In this document: positions 17,391 through 25,347 of the stretch, one piece after another | Layout of the letters: each line of letters opens with the position of its first letter | How positions within the stretch are numbered: the first letter of the stretch is position 1 | Source of the DNA: Sphingobium sp. CR2-8 | GTDB lineage: Bacteria; Pseudomonadota; Alphaproteobacteria; Sphingomonadales; Sphingomonadaceae | NCBI RefSeq assembly: GCF_035818615.1 | Contig: NZ_JAYKZY010000002.1 | Coordinates: 2,916,501 to 2,980,500, forward strand | DNA length: 64,000 nt | Direction: 5' to 3' | Translations under genes and position numbers: made by a program | Notes under the pieces: generated by a model | The model's database searches: none | Seen by the model: the letters and a program-made list of their open reading frames with translations, nothing else | What the model was told of the DNA's origin: nothing

Positions 17391-18305
17391 AACCTGCGCA
17401 ACGAATGGGCGCTTCAGCAATATGCGGATGCAGCCAAGCAGAAGCTGTCGTCCGACATCAATGGCGCCTTGTTCGACACGGCCGCCCTCGGCTCGGTGTT
17501 CGTCAAGCGCGGCATGGCACCGACCGGCTTTGATGACGTGGCAGTCGCTGACACGACCTTTTCGCGTATCGGCGTGACCAACCGCGATCGCTCGCTGTTC
17601 TTGGCAGCATCGGCCTATAACGGAATGGCGTCGAATCTCGCAAAGCCGCAGACTTCCGGCCTGACCAAGACCTCGACGGCCTATGAGAAGGGTTATGTCG
17701 GCCCAATCAGCGGCTTCGATACGTTCAAGAATGACACGGCCAAGACCCTGGGCGCTGCCACGGGCGGCGCGATGACCGTCAATGGCGCTGGTCAGTTCTG
17801 GGAGCCTAAGGCCACCAGCATGGGCGCGACCGGCGAAACCGAGAATGTGGACAACCGTTCGCAGAACCTAACCATCACCGCAGCGGCCTACGCGAACATC
17901 AAGGTCGGCGACGCCTTCACCATCGCTGGCGTGAACGCAGTCAACATGATCACCAAGCAGGATACCGGCCAGCTTCAGACGTACCGCGTCATCGGCAAGC
18001 CGTCTGCTGGCGTCATCACGATTTGGCCTGCGATCATATCGAACGGCGGCAGCACGATCGGCGGCAAGGAATTGCAGAACGCCACTGCCACCCCGGCGAA
18101 CGGTGCCGCGATCACTTGGCTCAACACCACTACGGCCGAACAGAATCCTTTCTTCGTGCGCGGCGCGATCTTGCTGATTCCCGGCTCCTTCGCGGTGGAT
18201 CCCGAAGATGGCTGGAACGTGATGCGCGCAACGACCTCGCTGGGCATCGGCATCACCTATGCGGTCAAGATCCAGGACGCGTTGTTAGCGGGAGGTAGGG
18301 CATGA
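17390..18305 (+). pseudogene. P22-like major coat protein, truncated
   Basis: The protein reads as a P22 gp5-type coat: NVDNRSQNLTITAAAYANIK, then VGDAFTIAGVNAVNMITKQD, TGQLQTYRVIGKPS and LIPGSFAVDPEDGWNVMRA. The N-terminal arm expected before NEWALQQYADAAKQK is missing; upstream codons of the same frame are antisense to the antirepressor fragment. The C-terminus also looks short, ending in KIQDALLAGGRA rather than the usual longer tail. The stop overlaps the next start (ATGA). No scaffold, portal or head genes adjoin it. It is unlikely to assemble capsids. Confidence 0.72.
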
Positions 18306-18532
18306 CCGACCGCCAACCCCTAATCGCGTTCGGCCTGCTCCTGTTCGCCATCTGCTATCTCGCCACGGTCGCGGCATGGCTCGCCGCGCAAGGCAAATAC
18401 GCTGAGGCCTTGGGCTTCGGCGGCATCACGACAGGCCTTGTTGGCGTGCTGGGGACTTTCCGACCGCGCAACAGCAGTGTGACGATCGACAACCCGCCGA
18501 CGAACCCCGTTCAGACGGAGGAAGCAAAGTGA
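18302..18532 (+). CDS. Small membrane protein, possible holin
   Basis: This is a 76-residue protein with one clear transmembrane segment (LIAFGLLLFAICYLATVAAWLA), a second weaker one (GFGGITTGLVGVLG) and a polar tail. Size, topology and position after a virion gene fit a holin, or a phage membrane protein of similar appearance. Its start overlaps the coat stop and its stop overlaps the next start. Holin function is inference only. Confidence 0.5.
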   Translation: MTDRQPLIAFGLLLFAICYLATVAAWLAAQGKYAEALGFGGITTGLVGVLGTFRPRNSSVTIDNPPTNPVQTEEAK

Positions 18533-18840
18533 CCGAAAAGCCCACCATCATCGACACCGACTACGAGTCCAACAGCTATCTCGCCATGGCCGCCCGATCC
18601 GGTCGCATTCTGGCAGAAATGTCCACCGAGGGTTCTGAACTGATCGGCCATGTGACGATCGGGATCTACAGCGATGGCACATATAGCTGCGGATTCAAGA
18701 TGCCTGATGATCAGCCATTCATGGGGCCGACGCTGTTCTGCGCCTTTATCAAAGAGGTACCCCCTCTCAACCTAGCACGCATAGAGCGCGGCAAGTGGCA
18801 ATGGTGGTGGGACGCGGTTCTGCTGCTGGTGTGGACCTAA
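18529..18840 (+). CDS. Phage hypothetical protein
   Basis: This is a 103-residue protein starting with GTG, overlapping the previous stop as GTGA. Composition is ordinary and soluble (SYLAMAARSGRILAEMS, TIGIYSDGTYSCGFKMPDDQ). No domain is recognised. Its stop codon overlaps, on the other strand, the stop of the convergent gene at 18837. Coupling suggests it works with the small membrane protein before it. Confidence 0.55.
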   Translation: MTEKPTIIDTDYESNSYLAMAARSGRILAEMSTEGSELIGHVTIGIYSDGTYSCGFKMPDDQPFMGPTLFCAFIKEVPPLNLARIERGKWQWWWDAVLLLVWT

Positions 18841-19091
18841 CTCCCGCCATGACTGATCCCCCGATGCGTCGCCCCGGTGGCGCTCCAATAGTAGATCGCA
18901 TATTCGATCGCCTGGTCTAGCGCTGCCTGCGGGTTATCACCCCTGCCAACCCATCGCGCATTGCAACCACCCTCGCGATGGTGAAGATCGACTTGAGCCT
19001 CCCAGCGGTCGCCGCTTTTGCGATATCGCCACATCCACAGCATGCCTCTGGATTTTGCGTAGTCGGTCAGGCGGGTGGCGTCGGGCTGCAT
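18837..19091 (-). CDS. Phage hypothetical protein, 84 residues
   Basis: This is a small basic protein (MWRYRKSGDRWEAQVDLHHREGG, DNPQAALDQAIEYAIYYW) of unknown function. It is the last visible gene of the right-hand minus-strand group, 42 bases after the preceding stop. A beta-strand plus helix pattern resembles phage accessory proteins, but I cannot assign a family. Confidence 0.5.
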   Translation of the reverse strand: MQPDATRLTDYAKSRGMLWMWRYRKSGDRWEAQVDLHHREGGCNARWVGRGDNPQAALDQAIEYAIYYWSATGATHRGISHGGS

Positions 19092-19133
19092 AGCGCTTGT
19101 TCGCGCAATGTTCTCGATTCGGTCAAGGAGTGA

Positions 19134-19472
19134 TCACCCCTCCCCCAAATTGCGGATGGCGGCGGCGATCTGCTGACTGGTCCTCCACCCCTCGGCGTGG
19201 ACGTTGCATCCATCCCTGTCATGATCCTTGGATGCGAGGTTGTGCAGGGCGCGTGAACCTTCGGCGGCATCATCCGCCACTTTCGCGCACCGCTCCCGCT
19301 CATCCTTGCGCGTCTCTGCTTCGAAGCGGGCGAAGGCTTGGATGCGCGGATGGCTATCATGGAAGCCGGCCATCCAAGAAAATCGCTCACGCGGACCGCC
19401 ACGCATGAACCAGTTGCGACTTCTCCATGCCGCCTCTCTCGCCCCTTGCGACACGGCGATAGGGTCAGTCAT
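19134..19472 (-). CDS. Phage hypothetical protein, 112 residues
   Basis: It has RKDERERCAKVADDAAEGSRAL followed by a C-terminal QQIAAAIRNLGEG, a layout shared by many small phage proteins of unknown function. ATG 19472 overlaps the previous stop (ATGA), and the gene continues the coupled minus-strand series. Confidence 0.5.
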   Translation of the reverse strand: MTDPIAVSQGAREAAWRSRNWFMRGGPRERFSWMAGFHDSHPRIQAFARFEAETRKDERERCAKVADDAAEGSRALHNLASKDHDRDGCNVHAEGWRTSQQIAAAIRNLGEG

Positions 19473-19642
19473 GAGCGGGCCTTTCGCAACATGCGCTGGA
19501 GGGATGCGGATTTCTCACGGGGTTTCGGCTTCGGCTTTCCGACCGGCAACGATGGCAACGGCTCGCCCCTGTTCATCGCCTCCGTTGCCGCCAACAGAGC
19601 CAGCCCCGCAAAGCCGATTGCGCCGATTCGCTCCCCGCTCAT
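19469..19642 (-). CDS. Small 57-residue protein with a hydrophobic segment
   Basis: Reading from ATG 19642, which overlaps the previous stop as ATGA, the protein is MSGERIGAIGFAGLALLAA followed by a Pro/Lys-rich tail. The hydrophobic run may be a short membrane anchor. It is embedded in the coupled operon, which is the main reason to accept it. Confidence 0.5.
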   Translation of the reverse strand: MSGERIGAIGFAGLALLAATEAMNRGEPLPSLPVGKPKPKPREKSASLQRMLRKARS

Positions 19643-20825
19643 TCGCCCGAACCTCCCTGCTGGCCGCAAGTGCAAGGATCGGCATGAGCATCCGGCAGTT
19701 CGCCACCCTCGTCATCCCAGCATACCCGTGATGCGAAGGCGTCCAGCGCCTTGGTCAAAGCCTCAGAATCGACGCGCTCTTCCTCGATCGAGATGGAGAC
19801 ATAGCCCCGTTCCATGATCTGTCGACCAGCCACGACCAGCGCTGCCACATCGGCAGGCACCGCCATCTGCACCGCCTCCCCGGCTGGTGTGGCGTCCGCT
19901 GGCTTAAGGGCGGCGGGAAACACGCGAAGCATCCGGGTTGCGACTTCGCGGAACTTGGCCTGCACATCAGACGGCACGATCTTCACAAATCCGCCGTCGC
20001 GCTGGCCGGTATCGTCTCGATGTTCGGGCCATGTATAATTGGACCAAGCGTCACCGAACCCGCCTTCGTCATGCAGCCATTGGGCAGCGCGTTCGATATG
20101 TTCGGCGTCCACCTCCCCGCGATCTGGCGCAGGGGAGAGGGCGCACTTTGAGCAAACAAAGCGTCCGTGGTCGTCGCACATACCGTCTACGTCCCAGCCT
20201 GGACCACCCACCCCGGCATCATCCGTTCGCGCTGGGGTGGTGAGGGCTTGGCGCAGAGCGCGGGCAATGCGATCAAAGGCATCCGCCGTTCTTGCCGCAC
20301 CCTGCCATCCGCCAGTGCGATTGCGGTCGCGCATTAGGTTGGCCGACATTTCAGCGGCGCGCGCTTCCCTTGCCACAGCCTCCCGCAACCCAACCGGCTC
20401 AGCGGCGGGCGGGTGGGCGACAGGCAGCGCTGACCCCGTAGGCTTGGCGGCTTGCTTGGCCCTGATCTTTTCCACGATATGCGGCTGGAGTATGCGCGCC
20501 AGTTCGATTTCGCCAGCTTCGTGCATATCGATGTCGGCGGCCAGACAGAGGGCGGCCAGCGTCACCATCACGCCGCCTACTTCCTGTTGCCGCTCGCCAA
20601 CATCGCGGCCGAACACATAGTCAACGAGCGCATGGGCGCGGGTCGCTGTGAAGCCGGGCATCGTCTGCGCCAGTTCCAGCGCCTCTTCTGTGAAGCGGTC
20701 GGCCCGCTCCAGCATGTCGCTGCTGATTTCTGCGCCAAAGCACTGCATCATCCATGGCTGGACACGCTGCTGGAACGCAACCGCCTCCCCCTCAAGAGGG
20801 GGATTTGCGCTACTTGCCAGGCCAT
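19639..20825 (-). CDS. MazG-like nucleotide pyrophosphohydrolase (phage), start uncertain
   Basis: The N-terminal ~110 residues contain ERADRFTEEALELAQ and GRDVGERQQEVGGVMVTLA, the acidic metal-binding helices of MazG-like dNTP pyrophosphohydrolases; the rest is a long, poorly conserved tail with CSKCALS near the middle. The first in-frame ATG is at 20751, but protein-like sequence (LEGEAVAFQQRVQPW) continues upstream without a start. ATG 20825, just after the preceding stop, comes into this frame if the G5 run at 20798-20802 had one more base. The true gene therefore probably starts at 20825. The role is probably control of nucleotide pools. Confidence 0.65.
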
Positions 20826-20834
20826 CCGGGAGTT

Positions 20835-21116
20835 TCAGAGATCGCGGTCCAGATGCAACCTCTCGGATGAAGAGGTATATTGGGTTTCGGGCATTTGCTC
20901 AATAGACTTGCTGTCCGCGAGCATCCGGGCGGCGGGGGTGGAAAGGGCGGCATCTTGGTCTGCGGCCAGCGATGATATGATCGCCTCCAAATCGCCGAAC
21001 GTTATTTTCAGCATTATTGGAAGGTCGGAACGGCGGTTGGCAACATGTACCCTGTCGCGCTTTCTCTCCAGAGCAGCCGCCAGCGCTTCGGGTTCGGTGG
21101 GGGTGGTCGAGGTCAT
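20835..21116 (-). CDS. Phage hypothetical protein, 93 residues
   Basis: From ATG 21116, overlapping the previous stop as ATGA. It contains VANRRSDLPIMLKITFGDLEAIISSLAADQ, a mixed beta/alpha pattern, and a polar tail. No known family is recognised. The start chosen is internal to a longer open frame and is fixed by the overlap. Confidence 0.5.
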   Translation of the reverse strand: MTSTTPTEPEALAAALERKRDRVHVANRRSDLPIMLKITFGDLEAIISSLAADQDAALSTPAARMLADSKSIEQMPETQYTSSSERLHLDRDL

Positions 21117-21574
21117 TGGGTCTTGTCCTTTCGTGCGCGCTTTGCTTCTTCCCATTGGTGGTTGACACTTCCCATTTTTGGAACGTCTTCTGGGAAGATC
21201 GCAGCGCTGCAATGAGGGCAGGCAGGAACCATGTTCTTGCGCCGGAAATGCTCATCCATCTGCTTGGCGGCGATGCGCAAAATGCTGTGCTGCTCGGCCT
21301 CCGTTACGGCCTCTTGCCGCCGCTCTATGTCGAACGCGGCCCGGTGGAAATTCTCGCAGATTTTCGTGAAAGCATCGAACGGTTCGATGTCCGTTTCGCA
21401 GTCTTTGCACCATATGCGGCGCTCTTGGCCATCGTACACCATGCGCGGGTGCTTGCAGGCCGAAACGGGTCGGCGAGACCGGCCGCGTGCAACCCGAAGA
21501 TCGCCAATGTCTACGACCTTGAGGCCGTGCAGATATTCCTGCTCAATGATGGGCGGGTCTTTGCGCTCGCTCAT
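21113..21574 (-). CDS. Zinc-ribbon-like phage protein
   Basis: This 153-residue protein has two Cys clusters: ACKHPRMVYDGQERRIWCKDC and PACPHCSAAIF, separated by a long helix (ICENFHRAAFDIERRQEAVTEAEQ). The spacing suggests two zinc sites. Proteins of this form are common in Sphingomonas and Rhizobium prophages and have no known function. Start and stop overlap both neighbours (ATGA). Confidence 0.55.
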   Translation of the reverse strand: MSERKDPPIIEQEYLHGLKVVDIGDLRVARGRSRRPVSACKHPRMVYDGQERRIWCKDCETDIEPFDAFTKICENFHRAAFDIERRQEAVTEAEQHSILRIAAKQMDEHFRRKNMVPACPHCSAAIFPEDVPKMGSVNHQWEEAKRARKDKTQ

Positions 21575-21879
21575 GCAGCGCCTCCGTTGAGGCGGGCAGG
21601 CGTGCTGACATCAATCGCATAGACCACGACCGGCTCAGGCCCGAAATGTGGATGCGTGATGGTGCGGATCATCTCGCCCCGATACTGCCGGGTCAGGCGC
21701 GTCTTGCCCTCGATGCCGCCGCCCTTGGAATAGCCGCGCAGGAGGATGATGCGGTCATAGGTCCGGTTGCGGAGGCGCTTGATCCAATAGCTGGTGACGA
21801 GCCGGTATTCCTCCAGCTTCTCGCCCGATGCGATCTGGTCGAAGTAGATGCCTTTGAGCGGGATGATGAGGTCACCCAT
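21571..21879 (-). CDS. ASCH-domain protein
   Basis: This 102-residue protein contains IIPLKGIYFDQIASGEKLEEYRL followed by SYWIKRLRNRTYDRIILLRGY, the conserved start of ASCH/PUA-like folds that bind RNA. Its place as first gene of the right-hand minus-strand group, about 125 bases inside attR, suggests it lies next to that operon's promoter. The phage role is unknown. Confidence 0.75.
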   Translation of the reverse strand: MGDLIIPLKGIYFDQIASGEKLEEYRLVTSYWIKRLRNRTYDRIILLRGYSKGGGIEGKTRLTRQYRGEMIRTITHPHFGPEPVVVYAIDVSTPARLNGGAA

Positions 21880-21903
21880 GGGCCGCCTCCCCGTTCAAGC
21901 GGG

Positions 21904-21948
21904 TGGTCCGCAAATGGTCCGCATGTTCGCATATGTTCTGCATATGTA
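21904..21948. repeat. TGGTCCGCA repeats inside attR end (candidate arm sites)
   Basis: TGGTCCGCA occurs at 21904-21912 and 21915-21923 (11-base period). Two looser copies follow with about the same period (TTCGCATATG, TTCTGCATATG). The exact 9-mer is shared with three copies near attL, 80-100 bases from each core. Confidence 0.55.
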
Positions 21949-22003
21949 GCCAATCCGTTCATTACCGAATATGGCTTTAAATGGCGCTATTGCGTTGATA
22001 ACG

Positions 22004-22052
22004 CTCGTTTACACCGAGAATGTCGGCGGTTCGAGCCCGTCATCGCCCACCA
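22004..22052 (+). repeat. attR core (49-bp direct repeat, copy 2)
   Basis: Identical over 49 bases to the tRNA-Val 3' end at 12727-12775, including CCA. The 5' half of the tRNA is absent here, so this is a remnant and not a functional tRNA. It marks the right limit of the element. Confidence 0.95.
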
Positions 22053-22443
22053 GTTTCGCCGACGAAAACGCCATCCGGGGATGGCTTTCGGCCAAACTCT
22101 CCTAGTAACAGCGCAGGGCACACCTCTCATGCTACGCTCGACTTGGACGCGCTCGGGTTACTCGTCGCCAAACAATCCGCATCCGTAACGTTCATCCTGC
22201 CGCAAGCATCCCGCCGCCATGATCGCCGCATGCTCGTCGCCGCGTTCGCTCACAGGATGATCCTGTCCATCATACTGATGCTGTCGCCCTTGGCGGTAAT
22301 GGTCATCCACCATGCCAGAGACCAGCCCGCAGGCAACAGGGCCGTCCCGGCAGGGACGCCGTTGCCCTGCGACCGATATCCTCTCACCCTGATGTGACAG
22401 CGGATATTGCAGCGCGGCGCGGGCGCTGCTAACCCCGCGCATC
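22053..22443. other. 390-base region right of attR with no supported gene
   Basis: This is the sequence that followed tRNA-Val before integration. Open frames here have no ribosome site and no recognisable product. The only structure noticed is a short GTCCC-GGCA-GGGAC hairpin near 22347-22360. Confidence 0.4.
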
Positions 22444-22671
22444 ATGATCCAGCCGCCCGAAACCATCCGAGTCTCCAAATCCCGCGTCTCCTGCGATGGG
22501 TCCGGGGACATCCCCGCCGCGCTCGGCCATCCGCGCGTCTTCCTGGAAATCGACGAACATGGCTATGTCGACTGCGGCTATTGCGACCGGCGCTTTGTGC
22601 TGATCGGCGGCGTGGCCGACAATGGCGACATCGCGACCAAGCCGGATATCGCATCGGGCGCCAGCCTTTAA
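22444..22671 (+). CDS. zf-CHCC zinc-finger protein (NDUFS6-like domain)
   Basis: This is a 75-residue protein with the CHCC pattern: Cys17 (RVSCDG), His29 (GHPRVFLEID) and Cys44/Cys47 (YVDCGYCDRRFVL). This domain is found alone in alphaproteobacteria and in the mitochondrial complex I subunit NDUFS6, and binds one zinc. The function of the free bacterial protein is unclear. The following tldD gene is on the same strand 99 bases on. Confidence 0.85.
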   Translation: MIQPPETIRVSKSRVSCDGSGDIPAALGHPRVFLEIDEHGYVDCGYCDRRFVLIGGVADNGDIATKPDIASGASL

Positions 22672-22770
22672 GCATTTCCGCGTTCTGCGCGCCGTCGGCT
22701 GCTCCGGTCGACGGCATGATAGCTTAAAATTTCCATTGGGGTTGGCGGCGGTCGCGCCTATATCGGTCGC

Positions 22771-24213
22771 ATGACTGACATCGCCAACCAATTTACCGAC
22801 GCTCGCGGCCTTCTCTATCGTCCGGGCCTGCTAGACCCGGACGGCGCCCGCCGCCTGACCGCACAGGCGCTGGGCCAGTGCGACGATGGCGAACTCTATC
22901 TGCAATATCGCGCGAGCGAGAGCTTCGGCTTCGACGACGGACGGCTCAAGACCGCCGACTATTCGACCGATGCGGGCTTCGGCCTGCGCGGCGTGTCGGG
23001 CGAGATGACCGGCTTCGCCCATGCCAACGACATCAGCGAAGCCGCCATCCGCAAGGCTGCGCAGACCCTGAGCCTCCTCGACCCGGCCAAGGGTCAGCCC
23101 GCCCCGCCGCCGCAGCACACCAATCGCCATCTCTACACCGACGCCAACCCGCTGGAAATCGTCCCCTTCGCCGAGAAAGTGAAGCTGTGCGGCGAGATCG
23201 ATGCCGCCGCCCGCGCCCGCGATCCGCGCGTCGCCCAAGTGTCGGTCAGCCTGGCCGGCAGCTGGTCGGTGGTCGAAATCGTTCGCGCCGACGGGTTCAC
23301 CGCGACCGACATTCGCCCGCTCGTACGCCTCAACGTGTCGATCATCCTGGAAGAGGATGGGCGGCGCGAAACCGGCGTGTTCGGCGTTGGCGGCCGCTAT
23401 CTGTACGATGAAGTCATGGCCCCGGCGATCTGGAACCGCGCCATCGACGAAGCGCTGGCGCAGGCACGGGTCAACATGCGCTCGATCGCCGCGCCTGCGG
23501 GCGAAATGACCGTGCTGCTCGGCCCCGGCTGGCCCGGCGTGCTGGTTCATGAAGCGATCGGCCATGGCCTGGAAGGCGACTTCAACCGCAAGGGCACCAG
23601 CGCTTTTTCGGGTCGCATCGGCCAGCGCGTCGCCGCATCCGGCGTCACCGTGGTCGACGACGGCAGCATCATGAGCCGCCGCGGTTCGCTGTCGATCGAT
23701 GACGAAGGCACCCCGACCCAGGAAAATATTCTGATCGAGGACGGCATCCTCAAAGGCTATATGCAGGATCGCCTGAACGCCCGGCTGATGGGCGTCGCGC
23801 CCACGGGCAATGGTCGGCGCGAAAGCTATGCCCATGCCCCCATGCCGCGCATGACCAATACCTTCATCAAAGGTGGTCAGGACGATCCGGCGGAACTGCT
23901 CAGCCGCATGCAATCGGGCATTTTCGCCAAGAGCTTCGGCGGCGGCCAGGTCGACATCGTGTCGGGCAAGTTCGTCTTCTCCTGCACCGAAGCCTATAAG
24001 GTCGAAAATGGCAGGCTGACCGACCCGATCAAGGGCGCGACGCTGATCGGCGACGGGCCGACCGCCCTGACCAAGGTCGTGGGAATCGGCAACGACTGGG
24101 CGCTCGACGAAGGCATCGGCATGTGTGGCAAGGGTGGCCAGAGCGTGCCCGCAGGCGTCGGGCAGCCCACGCTTTTGATGCAGGGCCTGACCGTCGGCGG
24201 CACGGCGACCTGA
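22771..24213 (+). CDS. tldD: Metalloprotease TldD
   Basis: This is a 480-residue full-length TldD. With TldE/PmbA it forms a heterodimeric metalloprotease that degrades unfolded or modified peptides and matures microcins. The zinc motif HEAIGHGLEGD (HExxxH) is present near residue 260, followed by the conserved SIDDEGTPTQENILIEDGIL strand and GGGQVDIVSGKFVF near the end. No tldE homologue is in the window, which is normal. Confidence 0.95.
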   Translation: MTDIANQFTDARGLLYRPGLLDPDGARRLTAQALGQCDDGELYLQYRASESFGFDDGRLKTADYSTDAGFGLRGVSGEMTGFAHANDISEAAIRKAAQTLSLLDPAKGQPAPPPQHTNRHLYTDANPLEIVPFAEKVKLCGEIDAAARARDPRVAQVSVSLAGSWSVVEIVRADGFTATDIRPLVRLNVSIILEEDGRRETGVFGVGGRYLYDEVMAPAIWNRAIDEALAQARVNMRSIAAPAGEMTVLLGPGWPGVLVHEAIGHGLEGDFNRKGTSAFSGRIGQRVAASGVTVVDDGSIMSRRGSLSIDDEGTPTQENILIEDGILKGYMQDRLNARLMGVAPTGNGRRESYAHAPMPRMTNTFIKGGQDDPAELLSRMQSGIFAKSFGGGQVDIVSGKFVFSCTEAYKVENGRLTDPIKGATLIGDGPTALTKVVGIGNDWALDEGIGMCGKGGQSVPAGVGQPTLLMQGLTVGGTAT

Positions 24214-24268
24214 GACGTTTCACGCATGAACGGCGGGAACCCTAGCCGCCGTTCGTCATTGATCCTGC

Positions 24269-24843
24269 ATGAACATGTTGACCGACAGTCATGATGCCGT
24301 GACCGCAGATTGGGCAGCGGCCCTGCTCGACTTCTGGTTCAACCAGGTTGGCGAAGCAGGATGGTGGAGCCATGACGCGGCGCTCGACCGGCAATGTTCC
24401 GCGCGGTTCCAGGCGTTATGGCAGGCCAAGCAATCGCTCCCGGCGGAGACATTCCTTGATCGGGCAGACGATGCTTTGGCGGCTATCATCCTGTTCGATC
24501 AGTTGCCCCGCAACATGTTTCGAGGCGAGGCAGAGGCTTTTGCCACGGACCCGCTGGCGCGCGCGGTAGCGCGCGGCGCGATCGCGCAGGGGTATGACGT
24601 GCAGATCGGCGGGGCGGGTCGCCTTTTTTCTACATGCCGCTCCAGCATAGTGAGGCGATCGAGGACCAGGATCTCTCGCTGACCCTGTTCGAAGGCGCTG
24701 GGGACGAAAAAGCGCTCGATTTCGCACGCAAGCATCATGAAATGATCGCGCGTTTCGGTCGTTTCCCACATCGTAACGCCCTGTTGGGTCGCGAAACGCG
24801 GCCGGATGAAGAAGCGGCTGTGGCGGAAGGCGCGCGCTGGTAA
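24269..24843 (+). pseudogene. DUF924 family protein, split by a 1-base frameshift
   Basis: DUF924 proteins are all-helical, TPR-like proteins of unknown function. The first frame (LLDFWFNQVGEAGWW, ALAAIILFDQLPRNMFRG) matches the family up to GGAGRLF, then goes out of frame. The second frame continues with MPLQHSEAIEDQDLSL, RFGRFPHRNALLGR and GARW at the end. The break is the T6 run at 24623-24628; a seventh T gives RLFFYMPLQHSE, the family consensus. This is probably a sequence error in an intact gene. Confidence 0.85.
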
Positions 24844-24943
24844 TCTGCCTATTTTTTGGGCACCCCGCCATCACTGCCCATTTTTTTGGCGCTATCCCCT
24901 GATGGGATGCGCGCACGATCCGCGTTAACGCGCCATTAGCGTT

Positions 24944-24960
24944 TTGGCACGGCTCTTGCT
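24944..24960 (+). promoter_or_regulatory. Sigma-54 promoter of glnK-amtB
   Basis: TGGCAC-GGCTC-TTGCT has the -24 GG (24946-24947) and -12 GC (24958-24959) with consensus spacing. It lies 35 bases before the glnK ATG in the correct orientation, in the intergenic gap. Nitrogen-controlled glnK-amtB operons are classic sigma-54/NtrC targets, and rpoN is in this window. No clear NtrC enhancer pair was found. Confidence 0.85.
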
Positions 24961-24994
24961 GATATGTCCCCGCACACCAGACACAGGGGGCGAC

Positions 24995-25333
24995 ATGAAA
25001 CTTGTCATGGCTATCATCAAGCCGTTCAAGCTTGACGATGTCCGCGAGGCACTCTCCTCGCTCGGCATCGCAGGTATGACGGTCAGCGAAGTGAAGGGCT
25101 TCGGCCGCCAGAAGGGCCAGACCGAAATCTACCGCGGCGCCGAATATTCGACGAACATGGTCCCCAAGATCAAGATCGAAGTGGTCTGCGACGACGACCT
25201 CGCGCCGCGCGTCGTGGAAGCCGCGCAGGCAGCCGCCAATTCGGGCGCCATCGGCGATGGCAAGATCTTCGTCCTCGATGTCGGTCAGGCCGTGCGCATC
25301 CGCACCGGCGAAACCGGCGAAACCGCGCTGTAA
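24995..25333 (+). CDS. glnK: Nitrogen regulatory P-II protein GlnK
   Basis: This 112-residue trimeric signal protein senses 2-oxoglutarate and ATP/ADP and is uridylylated when nitrogen is short. It begins MKLVMAIIKPFKLDDVREAL. The T-loop contains Tyr51 (EIYRGAEYSTN), the uridylylation site. The C-terminal signature GDGKIFVLDVGQAVRIRTGE is complete. GlnK rather than GlnB was chosen because amtB follows after 14 bases and GlnK blocks AmtB. The upstream sigma-54 promoter fits nitrogen control. Confidence 0.93.
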   Translation: MKLVMAIIKPFKLDDVREALSSLGIAGMTVSEVKGFGRQKGQTEIYRGAEYSTNMVPKIKIEVVCDDDLAPRVVEAAQAAANSGAIGDGKIFVLDVGQAVRIRTGETGETAL

Positions 25334-25347
25334 GAAGGGGGGATTTG

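Larger units (their letters stand above)
12727..22052. mobile_element. Integrated prophage remnant of about 9.3 kb in tRNA-Val
   Basis: It is bounded by a perfect 49-bp repeat, has a tyrosine integrase next to the left end, and carries only phage-type genes. Structural genes are represented by broken pieces (gp10-like, P22-like coat), with no terminase, portal or tail genes, so it cannot make virions alone. Most accessory genes run on the minus strand with ATGA couplings. It is best read as a P22-like temperate phage reduced by at least two internal deletions; a minimised satellite is an alternative. Integrase and both att sites are intact, so excision may still be possible. Confidence 0.9.

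Noticed and set aside
17034..18305. Single 423-residue phage protein
   Set aside because: First part is antisense to a KilAC domain; only the later part is coat protein. Treated as a junction, not one gene.
21693..21962. Minus-strand frame overlapping the ASCH gene
   Set aside because: Most of it is the shifted reading of the ASCH gene; the remainder covers the TGGTCCGCA repeats.
24623..24628. Programmed ribosomal frameshift in DUF924
   Set aside because: A T run could slip, but four or five other genes show the same single-base loss at unrelated runs, so assembly error is simpler.
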